Assembly (NCBI GenBank): GCA_040390855.1
Contig: JAZJXO010000031.1
Location: 1-64,000 of the forward strand
From: Parvibaculum sp040390855
Lineage (GTDB): Bacteria; Pseudomonadota; Alphaproteobacteria; Parvibaculales; Parvibaculaceae
Direction: 5' to 3'
Length of the DNA: 64,000 nucleotides
Every line of letters starts with the position of its first letter. The first letter of the stretch is position 1. The position numbers were made by a program, and so were the translations under genes. The notes below the pieces were generated by a model that made no database searches, was not told the origin of the DNA, and was given only the letters and a program-made list of their open reading frames with translations. Positions 19,228 through 28,012 of this stretch are shown piece by piece.

Positions 19228-19893
19228 TCAGTTGTGCAGATAGACCACATTGGTCAGTTCGGGCGCGTTGACGCTGTAGCGGTTCAGGAACAGTTCGATG
19301 ATCGCGCGCATCCGGCGTCCGTCCTCGTCTGCGGGCGAGACGTAATCGGCGCGGAAGAGGCTTTCCCAGAGGAATGTTTCCTTGATCATCCCGATCAGGA
19401 AACCCGCGCTGCGTTTGGTGTCGTGCGGTTTCAGCATTCCGGTCGAGACAAGCCCGTTCAGTGTGCGGATGGCTTCGCCGTACCAATGATGGGTGATGCG
19501 GGCATAGGTGATGCGGGCAAGTTCCGGCGCGAAGGGCACTTCGGCAATGACCACGCGCATCAGGGGTTGCAGTTCGCTCGCCAGATAGGATTGCAGCCCC
19601 GCTTTGGCCGCCTCGCACAGGCTGTCGGTCAGCGACGCTTCGTCGCCCTCCGGCTGGCTGAATGCGAATTTGAACATGTTGGAGGCGTCTTCGACGATTT
19701 CCGCAAACAGGATGTCTTTGGAACGGAAATGCTTGTAGAGCGTTGCCGTTGACACATCGGCGTCATAGGCGATGTCGGTCATGCCCGTATGAGAGAAGCC
19801 GTTGCGCAGGAATTGTGCGCGGGCGGCGCGCAGGATGGCGGCGCGTTTCGTCCTGATGACGGCGTTGCGATAGGTTTCCAATTTTGCTTCCAC
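19228..19893 (-). CDS. TetR/AcrR-family transcriptional regulator (copy 1)
   Basis: A 221-residue regulator. The N-terminal helix-turn-helix (residues about 17-63) carries MTDIAYDADVSTATLYKHF, the classic TetR recognition helix. The ligand-binding part ends in FLIGMIKETFLWESLF, like the AefR-type C-terminal domain. It lies 44 bases downstream of a clear paralog on the same strand, sharing RAAIL, VSTATLYKHF and MIKET motifs. Target and ligand are unknown; no efflux gene adjoins it. Confidence 0.85.
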   Translation of the reverse strand: MEAKLETYRNAVIRTKRAAILRAARAQFLRNGFSHTGMTDIAYDADVSTATLYKHFRSKDILFAEIVEDASNMFKFAFSQPEGDEASLTDSLCEAAKAGLQSYLASELQPLMRVVIAEVPFAPELARITYARITHHWYGEAIRTLNGLVSTGMLKPHDTKRSAGFLIGMIKETFLWESLFRADYVSPADEDGRRMRAIIELFLNRYSVNAPELTNVVYLHN

Positions 19894-19937
19894 GGGCGGA
19901 CCTCTGGGTGTGGCTTTACTGAATACTGTGGGCGCGA

Positions 19938-20552
19938 TCAGGCGGCGTAGCGCGCCAGATAGGTGTCGATGGCTTCGTAGATGATGTCATCGGCATCGGT
20001 GGGAAGCTCCACATCGGCATCGAAAAGCGCGGGCCAGATGAGCGTTTCTTTGATCATGCCGGAGAGAAGGTCGATGCCGATGTCTGTGTTGTGCGGTTTC
20101 AGCAGCTTGCGTTCGATGAGCCGGTCGAGCGTGCGCTTCAGATGGGCGTGGCGGCGTTCGGACAGGGCGGCATGTGTTTCGATGGCGGCGTTGGGGGTTT
20201 TGGGGACTTCGGCGATGACAATACGCAGGAGGGCATTGGCGCCATGGTCAAACTGGGCCGAGAGATAGGCATGGGCGAGATCGAAAAGGATCTGGCGCAC
20301 ATCGGTGCTGTCGCTGGCCAGCGAAAACTCGTTGCCGAATCCCGAACAGATGTCGCGCACGACAATGGCGAAGAGTTCCTCCTTGGACGAGAAATGTTTG
20401 TAGAGCGTGGCGGTGGACACGTCCGCCTCGCGGGCAATGTCGGCGACGGCGGCGCGGCTGAACCCGTGTCTCAGAAAACTTTCACGACCGGCACTCAGAA
20501 TTGCGGCTCTTTTGCTCTCGCTGACGGTACGTCGATATTGTTCTAGACCCAA
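19938..20552 (-). CDS. TetR/AcrR-family transcriptional regulator (copy 2)
   Basis: A 204-residue regulator, paralogous to its downstream neighbour: VADIAREADVSTATLYKHF in the DNA-binding domain and LLSGMIKETLIWPALFDAD in the C-terminal domain. I chose the TTG at 20552 because AGGGGAAG precedes it and it matches the N-terminal length of the paralog; an alternative TTG at 20630 would add 26 residues. The two genes look like a tandem duplication and may form an operon. Confidence 0.82.
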   Translation of the reverse strand: MGLEQYRRTVSESKRAAILSAGRESFLRHGFSRAAVADIAREADVSTATLYKHFSSKEELFAIVVRDICSGFGNEFSLASDSTDVRQILFDLAHAYLSAQFDHGANALLRIVIAEVPKTPNAAIETHAALSERRHAHLKRTLDRLIERKLLKPHNTDIGIDLLSGMIKETLIWPALFDADVELPTDADDIIYEAIDTYLARYAA

Positions 20553-20630
20553 CTTACTTCCCCTATACCTACTGTTGCTTGCCGGAGCCAAGGGTGAAGT
20601 GACACCGGCATTGTCTGAGTGTGGATACAA

Positions 20631-20649
20631 GTCATTTTATCTAAATGAC
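20631..20649. promoter_or_regulatory. Inverted repeat upstream of tetR pair (possible operator)
   Basis: gtcattt - tatct - aaatgac, a perfect 7-bp inverted repeat with a 5-base spacer, about 80 bases upstream of the chosen TTG start. Its size and position fit a TetR-type autoregulatory operator, but this is inferred from symmetry only. Confidence 0.4.
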
Positions 20650-21335
20650 AGTGGTCTTGTCTTGAGTTCAACTCATTGTGATCAAGTTTTACTTCTATTA
20701 ATCGGTCATAAGTGGATAGGTACCTAGGCATATAGGTGGCTATACGTGGTTATTTCCAGTAAATATTTTCTAATAATCAGTAGAATTGTATTGGCTTACT
20801 TGCGGATATTGTGCCGATTTTACAGATGCTTTTCATGTGTCCACAATCCCTATTTGCAGTTTTTCATTGTGATTTTCATTGTGCGGTTTTCGGGATTCTT
20901 CATTAAGTCATTGAAGGGTATGGATAATTTTCTGGTTCGTGGCGGCGTTGAAAACAGGGGCGCGAGCGGTCCGTCATGCAGTTCAAGTCGGGTGCTGCTG
21001 AAACTTGTGGGTTAACATGATGATGAGGATGAAATATGTTTTATCTATGTGTGACGCATTTCTGATCAACATAAGGTGATCATCCGTATAGGGCGCATTC
21101 GTCAAAGGACACATGGCTTTGGTGCGAATGGGTCTGTCCTTTCGTACCATGCGGGGATCAATGTCAGGTCATTCTGGGCTGCCTGATGGTTTGCGCGCCA
21201 TAGCGTGGGAAAGCCTCTCGGGCGCGGCGTTATGGCCGAGATAGGGTGTTGCGCCTGGCGTCACGCGGGCATAGGTTTCAGCCGTTTTCCGGTCAGATGA
21301 CTGGCCGGTTCCCTGTACCCTATGGAGCATCCATC
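20650..21335. other. AT-rich intergenic region before aspartate aminotransferase
   Basis: About 690 bases without a convincing gene; 20740-20900 is markedly AT-rich. A short plus-strand frame (20746-21015) is hydrophobic only because of base composition and has no recognisable domain. The region contains an 11-base direct repeat (ttttcattgtg at 20861-20871 and 20873-20883) and two tgatca palindromes near 21063-21080. It should contain the promoters of the aminotransferase and of the tetR pair. Confidence 0.5.
20861..20883. repeat. Tandem 12-base repeat
   Basis: Two copies of ttttcattgtg separated by one base, in the AT-rich region between the tetR pair and the aminotransferase. Function unknown; possibly a regulator-binding site. 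Confidence 0.5.
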
Positions 21336-22538
21336 ATGGCCTTCCTTTCGGACTCGCTAAAGCGCATCAAGCCGTCGGCAACCATTGCCGCGACTCAGAA
21401 AGCGCGCGATCTGAAAGCGCAGGGCGTCGATGTGATCGGCCTCGGCGCGGGCGAACCCGACTTCGACACGCCGGACAATATCAAGGCGGCGGCGATTGCG
21501 GCCATCCAGCGCGGTGAAACAAAATACACCGCCGTTGACGGTATTCCCGAACTGAAGGCGGCCATTGCTGCGAAGTTCAAGCGCGAGAACGGTCTCGACT
21601 ATTCGCCCGCCCAGTGCTTTGTCGCACCGGGCGGCAAGCCGATCATTTTCAATGCCATGGTGGCGACGCTGAACCCCGGCGATGAAGTCATCATTCCGGC
21701 GCCTTACTGGGTGTCCTACCCCGACATCGTGGAACTCCTCGGTGGTACGCCGGTCATTGTCGAAGCGGGCATGAACACAGGCTTCAAACTGCAACCCGAT
21801 GTCTTGGAAAAAGCGATCACGCCGAAGACCAAGTGGTTCATTTTCAACTCGCCGTCAAACCCGACGGGTGCGGCTTACACGCATGACGAATTGAAGAAGC
21901 TCACGGACGTACTGCTGCGTCATCCCCATGTCTGGATCCTCTCCGACGACATGTACGAGCACCTGTCCTATGACGGTTTCAAGTTTGTAACGCCGGCGCA
22001 GGTCGAACCCAAACTCTATGACCGTACACTGACAATGAACGGCGTTTCGAAGTCCTATTCGATGACCGGTTGGCGCATCGGCTATTGCGCGGGTCCCGTC
22101 GAACTGATCAAGGCGATGACGACGGTTCAGAGCCAGTCGACATCGAACCCGACGTCGATCTCGCAATGGGCCGCTGTCGAGGCTCTGAACGGTCCGCAGG
22201 ATTTCATTGCGGAACGCGCCGAGAGTTTCAAGGAACGCCGCGATCTTGTCGTGTCGATGCTCAATCAGGCCAAGGGCCTGAAGTGCCCGACACCGGAAGG
22301 GGCTTTTTATGTGTACCCGTCGTGTGAAGGCTGCATCGGCAAGACCACGCCCAAGGGCCGCATCATCAACAATGATCAGGACTTTGTGGAAGCCTTGCTC
22401 GAAGAAGAAGGCGTGGCCTGTGTGCATGGTCAGGCCTTCGGCCTCGCGCCCTTCTTCCGCATTTCCTATGCGACGTCCACCGAAGCTCTCACAAAAGCCT
22501 GCGAACGTATCCAGCGTTTCTGCGGAAATCTCCGTTAA
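21336..22538 (+). CDS. aatA: Aspartate aminotransferase (class I PLP enzyme)
   Basis: A 400-residue type I aminotransferase beginning MAFLSDSLKRIKPSATIA, the usual alphaproteobacterial start. PLP-binding features are visible: NSPSNPTGA, the Schiff-base lysine in NGVSKSYSMTGWRIGY, and the Arg in the C-terminal FFRISYA that binds the substrate carboxylate. It interconverts aspartate and oxaloacetate with glutamate and 2-oxoglutarate. It is followed by a strong terminator, so it is probably monocistronic. Confidence 0.93.
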   Translation: MAFLSDSLKRIKPSATIAATQKARDLKAQGVDVIGLGAGEPDFDTPDNIKAAAIAAIQRGETKYTAVDGIPELKAAIAAKFKRENGLDYSPAQCFVAPGGKPIIFNAMVATLNPGDEVIIPAPYWVSYPDIVELLGGTPVIVEAGMNTGFKLQPDVLEKAITPKTKWFIFNSPSNPTGAAYTHDELKKLTDVLLRHPHVWILSDDMYEHLSYDGFKFVTPAQVEPKLYDRTLTMNGVSKSYSMTGWRIGYCAGPVELIKAMTTVQSQSTSNPTSISQWAAVEALNGPQDFIAERAESFKERRDLVVSMLNQAKGLKCPTPEGAFYVYPSCEGCIGKTTPKGRIINNDQDFVEALLEEEGVACVHGQAFGLAPFFRISYATSTEALTKACERIQRFCGNLR

Positions 22539-22557
22539 GAGTGCTATCCATTAAATG

Positions 22558-22593
22558 AAAAGGTCCTGATGGTTTCCCGTCAGGACCTTTTTC
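22558..22593 (+). terminator. Intrinsic terminator after aspartate aminotransferase
   Basis: A 12-bp stem, aaaaggtcctga (22558-22569) / tcaggacctttt (22580-22591), a 10-base loop and a T-rich tail, 20 bases after the stop codon. Confidence 0.88.
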
Positions 22594-22681
22594 TTGCCTG
22601 ATTTCGCGCAGAGACTATATGAAGGAATGACAGGTCGCGTTACGCTTGTCTCAATGGCAGAGCAAAAAGCAGGATAGTCAA

Positions 22682-23164
22682 ATGAGCAAAGCCCCCATGC
22701 AGATTGATATTGGTATCTCGGAAAAAGACCGCAAGAAGATTGCAAATGGTCTGTCGCATTTATTGGCCGATACCTACACGCTCTATCACAAGACACATTA
22801 TTATCATTGGAACGTCACAGGTCCGAGCTTCAACACGCTGCATCTGATGTTCGAGACGCAGTATAATGAGCTTTGGCTTGCGATTGATCTGGTGGCCGAG
22901 CGTATTCGCTCGCTGGGGTTCCCCGCGCCGGGCGGGTACAAGGCTTACGCCGCGCTCACCAAAATCGAAGAAGATGAAGGTGTGCCCTCGGCGCAGGAGA
23001 TGATCAAAAATCTCGTCAAAGGCCATGAGACCGTGACGCGCACGGCGCGCGGTATTTTCAAGGCGGCAGACGAAGCCCATGACGAACCCACAGCCGACCT
23101 TCTCACGCAGCGCATGGAAGCCAGCGAAAAGACCGCATGGATGCTGCGCTCGATGTTGGGCTGA
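22682..23164 (+). CDS. dps: Dps-family DNA-binding ferritin-like protein
   Basis: A 160-residue Dps. The ferroxidase region is visible in YHKTHYYHWNVTGPSFNTLH and in the following ETQYNELWLAIDLVAERIRSLG. The protein stores iron as ferric mineral, consumes hydrogen peroxide and may coat DNA. The ATG at 22682 follows GCAGGA; an earlier in-frame start at 22646 is less likely. A thioredoxin reductase and a peroxiredoxin lie within 2.5 kb, making a small cluster of oxidative-stress functions. Confidence 0.9.
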   Translation: MSKAPMQIDIGISEKDRKKIANGLSHLLADTYTLYHKTHYYHWNVTGPSFNTLHLMFETQYNELWLAIDLVAERIRSLGFPAPGGYKAYAALTKIEEDEGVPSAQEMIKNLVKGHETVTRTARGIFKAADEAHDEPTADLLTQRMEASEKTAWMLRSMLG

Positions 23165-23201
23165 TACGTTCGGTCACGAAAAGTGAATTGCGTAAAACGC
23201 C

Positions 23202-23894
23202 ATGTCGGCCGATAAGGTCGCCATGGCGTTTCCTTTCAGCACTCCCCCGTCTCTGGTGATTTTCGATTGCGACGGCGTACTCGTCGATACCGAGACATTG
23301 GCCAATCAGCTTCTTGTCAAAGTGTTGGCTGAAGACGGTTTTGAGATTTCATATGAAGACTGCCGGCGCCTCTTTGTCGGCAAAACACTTGAAGCCGTCA
23401 TGGCCCATGTCGAGGCTGCCATCGGTCGTCCGCTCGCTCCGCAATGGCCCGAGCATGTTCGCGATGAAACGCTGAAAGCCTTTTCCGGCGGCATCAACGC
23501 TGTGCCCGATGTGCGCGAGGTGCTTGTCGCCTTGAAGGCGAAGGGCGTTCCTTATTGTGTCGCCTCTTCCGGCAAGTTTGAAAAGATGCGTTTCACACTG
23601 GGCAGTTCGGATCTGTTGCCGCTGGTCGCAGATGTTCTGTTCAGCGCCGAGCAGGTCGGCAGAGGCAAGCCGTGGCCCGACCTTTTTCTCTTCGCCGCAA
23701 AGTCGATGGGCTTTGCGCCTGCTGAGTGTGTGGTGATCGAGGACAGCGTGCCGGGTGTTGAAGCCGCCGTGGCCGCAGGCATGTCCGTTCTGGGTTATGC
23801 CGGTGATCCGCATACGGATGCGGATGCCCTTAAAGCAAAAGGCGCTCATGTATTTTACGACATGAACGCCTTGATCGGACTGCTCGGTTTTTAG
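23202..23894 (+). CDS. HAD-superfamily hydrolase (beta-phosphoglucomutase/GS1-like)
   Basis: A 230-residue HAD phosphatase. Motif I is IFDCDGVLVDTE (nucleophile Asp and general acid Asp), motif II CVASSG, motif III GRGKPWPD with its Lys, and motif IV VIEDSVPGVEAA. The four-helix cap between motifs I and II places it in subfamily I, the PGM/phosphoglycolate phosphatase-like group. Substrate unknown. An alternative ATG at 23223 would remove seven residues. It is convergent with trxB. Confidence 0.85.
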   Translation: MSADKVAMAFPFSTPPSLVIFDCDGVLVDTETLANQLLVKVLAEDGFEISYEDCRRLFVGKTLEAVMAHVEAAIGRPLAPQWPEHVRDETLKAFSGGINAVPDVREVLVALKAKGVPYCVASSGKFEKMRFTLGSSDLLPLVADVLFSAEQVGRGKPWPDLFLFAAKSMGFAPAECVVIEDSVPGVEAAVAAGMSVLGYAGDPHTDADALKAKGAHVFYDMNALIGLLGF

Positions 23895-23895
23895 A

Positions 23896-24864
23896 TTACT
23901 CAGCCGCCTGCGCGTGCCCTGCTTCTTCTGCCGCAAGGAAACGCTCTGTCTCCAGCGCCGCCATGCAGCCCATGCCGGCCGCCGTCACAGCCTGACGATA
24001 GACGTCATCTGTCACGTCACCGGCAGCGAACACGCCTTTGATATTTGTCGTCGTCGTGCCCGGCACAACTTTCAGATAGCCGCCGGGCTTCATATCAAGC
24101 TGGCCTTCGAAGAGTTCGGTGGCAGGCTTGTGACCGATGGCGATGAAAATGCCATGGGCGGGGAGAGTTGTGACGTCGCCGGTTTTGATGTTCTTGATGC
24201 GTGCGCCAGTAACGCCGACGGGATCGCTGTCGCCGACGACTTCTTCGACAACGCTGTCCCACACCACTTCGATCTTGGGGTTTTTGAACAGGCGTTCCTG
24301 CATGATCTTTTCCGCGCGGAAATGATCCTTGCGATGGATGACCGTGACTTTGGATGCGAAGTTCGTGAGGAATAATGCTTCTTCAACAGCGGTGTTGCCG
24401 CCGCCGACAAGCAGCACTTCCTTGCCGCGATAGAAGAAGCCGTCGCAGGTCGCGCAGGCCGAAACGCCGAAGCCCTGGAAATGTTGCTCGGACGGCAGGC
24501 CGAGCCATTTGGCCTGTGCGCCTGTTGCCACGATGACGGCGTCAGCGGTGTAGATCGTGCCGCTGTCGCCTGTGAGACGGAACGGACGCGAGCCGAGTTC
24601 GGCCTTGGTGATTGTGTCGGCCACGATGTTGGTGCCGACATGGCGCGCCTGCGCCTCCATCTGCTCCATCAGCCACGGGCCCTGGATTGCTTCGGCAAAG
24701 CCCGGATAGTTTTCGACGTCCGTGGTGATCGTGAGCTGACCGCCGGGCTGGATGCCTTGAATAAGTGTCGGCTCCAGCATCGCGCGGGCTGCATAAATGG
24801 CGGCTGTGTAGCCTGCCGCGCCGCCGCCGATGATGATGACTTTTGAGTGCTTTGTGTCGGACAT
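23896..24864 (-). CDS. trxB: Thioredoxin-disulfide reductase
   Basis: A 322-residue flavoprotein with the FAD motif IIIGGGAAGYTAAIYAA, the redox-active CATCDG (about residue 137), an NADPH-binding VGGGNTAVEEA, and the C-terminal GVFAAGDVTD. It reduces thioredoxin with NADPH. The peroxiredoxin gene lies about 90 bases upstream on the same strand, consistent with a shared peroxide-detoxification pathway. Confidence 0.95.
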   Translation of the reverse strand: MSDTKHSKVIIIGGGAAGYTAAIYAARAMLEPTLIQGIQPGGQLTITTDVENYPGFAEAIQGPWLMEQMEAQARHVGTNIVADTITKAELGSRPFRLTGDSGTIYTADAVIVATGAQAKWLGLPSEQHFQGFGVSACATCDGFFYRGKEVLLVGGGNTAVEEALFLTNFASKVTVIHRKDHFRAEKIMQERLFKNPKIEVVWDSVVEEVVGDSDPVGVTGARIKNIKTGDVTTLPAHGIFIAIGHKPATELFEGQLDMKPGGYLKVVPGTTTTNIKGVFAAGDVTDDVYRQAVTAAGMGCMAALETERFLAAEEAGHAQAAE

Positions 24865-24904
24865 GATCTCTACTCAAGGCTCGGACGGGAGGGATGGAGG
24901 GTCA

Positions 24905-24943
24905 GTCTGGCCGTCCCTTAATATAGGAAAGGAACGGCCAGAC
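24905..24943 (-). terminator. Hairpin between peroxiredoxin and trxB
   Basis: A 10-bp stem (gtctggccgt at 24905-24914 pairs with acggccagac at 24934-24943) sits just after the peroxiredoxin stop. There is no U tract on the minus strand, so it may be a weak terminator or an RNA-stabilising hairpin between two co-oriented genes. Confidence 0.45.
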
Positions 24944-24956
24944 CGGAAGGTATGGA

Positions 24957-25562
24957 TTAGAGCGCTTCGGCGTGGCTGCCGAGGTATTTGGCAACACCTT
25001 TGGCGTCGGCGACCATGCCCTCGTCGCCTTTGTTCCAGCCGGCGGGGCAGACTTCGCCGTTTTCTTCATGGAACTGGAGGGCATCAACCATGCGCAGCGC
25101 TTCGTCGGCATTGCGGCCGAGCGGCAGGTCGTTCACGAGCTGGTGGCGGACGATGCCTTCGCGGTCGATAAGGAACGTGCCGCGCAGCGCCACACCGTCT
25201 TTTTCGATCAGCACGTCATAATCGCGTGCGATCTGCTTGGTCATGTCGGCGACCATCGGAAACTTCACAACGCCCAGTCCGCCGCCTGCAGGGGCTGTAT
25301 TGCGCCATGCGGCATGGGTGAACTGGCTATCCACGGATACCGCAACCACCTTTACATTCAGCTTTTCAAACTGCGGTACGCGGTTCGAATAGGCGAGAAT
25401 TTCGGACGGGCAGACGAAGGTGAAGTCGAGCGGATAGAAGAAGACGAGGCCGTAAGAGCCCTTGAGATGGGCCTTCAGGTTGAAGTCTTCGACGATGTCG
25501 CCGTTGGCAAGCACGGCTGCGGCGGTAAAATCGGGGGCGGCTTTGCCGACGAGAACGCTCAT
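24957..25562 (-). CDS. Peroxiredoxin (AhpC/Prx1 type)
   Basis: A 201-residue typical 2-Cys peroxiredoxin. The peroxidatic cysteine lies in FTFVCPSEI (about residue 48) and the resolving cysteine in GEVCPAGW near the C-terminus. It reduces hydrogen peroxide and organic hydroperoxides. MSVLVGKAAPDF at 25562 is the standard N-terminus; a 16-residue in-frame extension upstream is probably leader. With trxB downstream, thioredoxin is the likely electron donor. Confidence 0.93.
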   Translation of the reverse strand: MSVLVGKAAPDFTAAAVLANGDIVEDFNLKAHLKGSYGLVFFYPLDFTFVCPSEILAYSNRVPQFEKLNVKVVAVSVDSQFTHAAWRNTAPAGGGLGVVKFPMVADMTKQIARDYDVLIEKDGVALRGTFLIDREGIVRHQLVNDLPLGRNADEALRMVDALQFHEENGEVCPAGWNKGDEGMVADAKGVAKYLGSHAEAL

Positions 25563-25771
25563 ATGGGGCTCCTGAACTGACTTTATGGGGATTGTTTGGA
25601 ATTGATCCAATCTGTATATTGGTATTTAGAGGCATTCCAATCTTGATGCAAGGGTATTGTGTGCGGTGCGACAAGTTTTCCGTGGAAACCTGAGCGGCTA
25701 TGGGAAATAACGACCGGCAGAATCGGAGGGGTTTGCTAACATATTGCTGGTAACGCGTTGACGGGGGCAAT

Positions 25772-26791
25772 ATGGCGGAGAAGCGGCTGAAGATCGTACA
25801 GGCGATCTTCACTCAAGGGTTTGCAGGATCGGAGCGCATCTGCGTCGAGCTGTGCAACGAGTTGTGCCTGCGCCATGATGTGCTGCTGCTCGTGGCCGAT
25901 GATTGCGACGCCGTTCCGGGGCATTCGATTTTGGAGCATGTCTCGCCGCTGGTGAAGGTGAAGAAGATACCGCGCGGACTGAGACCATTGCGCGTTGCGC
26001 TCGCCGCGTGGCGTTTCGGGGCAGATGTTTATCACGGGCATCTCGGTCGGGCGATTGAGTATGTGCGCTTCATGCCGTCCGGCATCACGTGCATCGCGCA
26101 TTGGCATATGGGGCGACCTGTCACCGCCAAGGGCCTCGACGGCGTCGTGCTGATTTCCGAATGGCAGACGGAGTTGCTGCCGCCCGAGATGGACATGGCT
26201 TATGCGGTGGTGCCGAACTGGGTGTCGGATTTTGATCATCCGTCAGCGGAACGTATCGCCGCCTTGCGGGCTGAGTTCACCATTGCGCCCGGTGATTTCG
26301 CCGTCGGCCTCGTCGCGCGGCCCGCGCCCAACAAGGGCATCAAGGAAGCCGTCGAAGCCTTCTGTCTCTGGGACAAGGCGGACGCGCATTTCCTCGTGGT
26401 CGGCGGCACGGCCTCAGGCTTTCAGTTCAATTTCAAGACCGGCAACCCACGCATCCACTTCACCGGTTACCGCACCGACGTGCGCGATCTCTATTCCGCT
26501 TTCGATTGCATGGTCGCGCCAAGCTATGCCGAACCTTTCGGCCTCGTTGTCATCGAGGCTATGCGGGCCGACACGCGCGTGCTGGTGCGTGACACATGCG
26601 GGCTGAAAGACATTGCCGCGAAGAATGAAGATGTGTTGACCCTGCCGACGAGTAGTCCGGACGACATTCTGGCGGGTCTCAAACGTGCCTACGACCTCCG
26701 CCTCGTCGCTCCGCGATATGATATGAGCCCCTATGAGCGCGTGGCCCGCATCGCGGATGTGGAGCGGTTTTATCGGGAACTGGTGAGGTAA
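25772..26791 (+). CDS. Glycosyltransferase family 4-like protein
   Basis: A 339-residue GT-B glycosyltransferase. The C-terminal domain shows VGLVARPAPNKGIKEAVEAF, HFTGYRTDVRDLYSAFD and the family signature EPFGLVVIEAM (EX7E), which binds the nucleotide-sugar donor. The N-terminal domain (QAIFTQGFAGSERICVELC) is typical of acceptor-binding domains. It probably builds a surface polysaccharide or lipid-linked glycan. Divergent from the peroxiredoxin; no other glycan gene adjoins it. Confidence 0.85.
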   Translation: MAEKRLKIVQAIFTQGFAGSERICVELCNELCLRHDVLLLVADDCDAVPGHSILEHVSPLVKVKKIPRGLRPLRVALAAWRFGADVYHGHLGRAIEYVRFMPSGITCIAHWHMGRPVTAKGLDGVVLISEWQTELLPPEMDMAYAVVPNWVSDFDHPSAERIAALRAEFTIAPGDFAVGLVARPAPNKGIKEAVEAFCLWDKADAHFLVVGGTASGFQFNFKTGNPRIHFTGYRTDVRDLYSAFDCMVAPSYAEPFGLVVIEAMRADTRVLVRDTCGLKDIAAKNEDVLTLPTSSPDDILAGLKRAYDLRLVAPRYDMSPYERVARIADVERFYRELVR

Positions 26792-26863
26792 TTGAAGTTA
26801 AGATAAATTGCGAAGGCGATTTAAATTTTTCATGGTATTTTGCATTTGAAGTAGGTAGTCGGT

Positions 26864-27682
26864 TTGGCAATGGCGTCAAGGACGGTCAGACGTGATTGGA
26901 CAAGCGAGCAACTAAAGCTAGCATTCCATTTATATTGTCAAATGCCTTTTGGTCGGATGCATAAAAGTGCACCTGAGATTGTTGCGTTAGCGCATCTCAT
27001 TGATCGAACTCCATCAGCTGTTTCGATGAAATTGGTCAATTTTGCGAGTTTGGACCCAAGCATTACGACTACTGGGCGGAGTGGACTTGGAAATACGTCG
27101 AAAGCTGATCGTGAAGTTTGGCGAGCATTTCATACGGATTTGGGCAGGCTTGATGAAGAGTGTGAATTGCTCATTGAGAAGATGCGTGATGAAGGAAAGG
27201 TTGGACATATTGCGCCAAGCGGATTTGCCGAACCTCAGGGGTCATTCGTCGGTGAGACGCAGCGGACGATGATCTATGTTCGAAAGCGGCAGGCCTTTTT
27301 CCGAACCTCGGTGTTGGCTAGTTATGATGGCAAGTGCTGTATGAGTGGTGTGACTACTTCTGAGCTACTAGTTGCCAGTCATATTATTCCTTGGGCGTCG
27401 GATGTTGAGAATCGTTTGAATCCACGAAATGGTCTTTGCCTATCTGCAATTCACGATAAGGCATTTGATCGGGGGCTGATTACCGTCGCGCCAGATTTTT
27501 CTATCCGTGTATCCAAAAAAATTAAACAAGAGGGACAGAGAACGAAGCTAGGTAAGATGCTTTCAGGCCTTGAAGGCCAAAAGATTTTGGCACCAAGGAG
27601 ATTTTTTCCCGCACCAGAATTTCTTCAATGGCACAATGATGTGCGGTTTGAGAAGCATATAAATGACCCAGACGATATTTGA
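26864..27682 (+). CDS. HNH endonuclease, restriction-like (HNH_2)
   Basis: A 272-residue protein. The N-terminal domain (DWTSEQLKLAFHLYCQMPFG, then TPSAVSMKLVNFASLDP) is a helical, possibly DNA-binding domain common in this family. The C-terminal HNH_2 domain (about residues 160-215) has CCMSG, ASHIIPWA, NPRNGLCLS and HDKAFDRG, supplying the His/Asn/His metal-binding residues. GC content is clearly lower than in both neighbours, which suggests recent acquisition. It overlaps the next gene by 20 bases. A stand-alone restriction or phage-defence nuclease is plausible but not shown. Confidence 0.8.
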   Translation: MAMASRTVRRDWTSEQLKLAFHLYCQMPFGRMHKSAPEIVALAHLIDRTPSAVSMKLVNFASLDPSITTTGRSGLGNTSKADREVWRAFHTDLGRLDEECELLIEKMRDEGKVGHIAPSGFAEPQGSFVGETQRTMIYVRKRQAFFRTSVLASYDGKCCMSGVTTSELLVASHIIPWASDVENRLNPRNGLCLSAIHDKAFDRGLITVAPDFSIRVSKKIKQEGQRTKLGKMLSGLEGQKILAPRRFFPAPEFLQWHNDVRFEKHINDPDDI

Positions 27683-27992
27683 GTATCTGTATCGCGATGC
27701 GTCTAACTACAAAGCTCATGGGGCTGTGTTATTGAGCGGTCGCTTGGATGATGCTGCTGAGCGGAAGATTAGAGATCAACTTAGCGCGGATCCATATTTC
27801 GTTGCTAGCGAATTGGGTGTGCCTGATTTGCGATCGGAACTTTGGAAGTACTCCGGCGGATGCCCCAACGAAGACGATCACTTGTGGCACGAATTTGTTA
27901 GATTTGGCGATGCAAATTTGACCGACGTTCAGACATTGAATTTCTGTGGATCGGTCGATGATTTTGTTGCCCGCATTTTGGTTATAATTTGA
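27663..27992 (+). CDS. Small protein of unknown function coupled to HNH gene
   Basis: A 109-residue acidic protein starting FEYLYRDASNYKAHG, with FVASELGVPDL and DDHLWHEF further on. I recall this YRDxxNYK pattern from a family of small proteins of unknown function scattered among bacteria and phages, but no activity is known to me. The start lies inside the HNH gene (20-base overlap), so the two are translationally coupled. The same low GC suggests they moved together. A partner, inhibitor or immunity role is only a guess. Confidence 0.6.
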   Translation: MTQTIFEYLYRDASNYKAHGAVLLSGRLDDAAERKIRDQLSADPYFVASELGVPDLRSELWKYSGGCPNEDDHLWHEFVRFGDANLTDVQTLNFCGSVDDFVARILVII

Positions 27993-28012
27993 TCGCGTCG
28001 AAATAGATCGTT

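Noticed and set aside
20746..21015. 89-codon hydrophobic frame
   Set aside because: Hydrophobic only because of AT-rich composition; no ribosome-binding site or domain.
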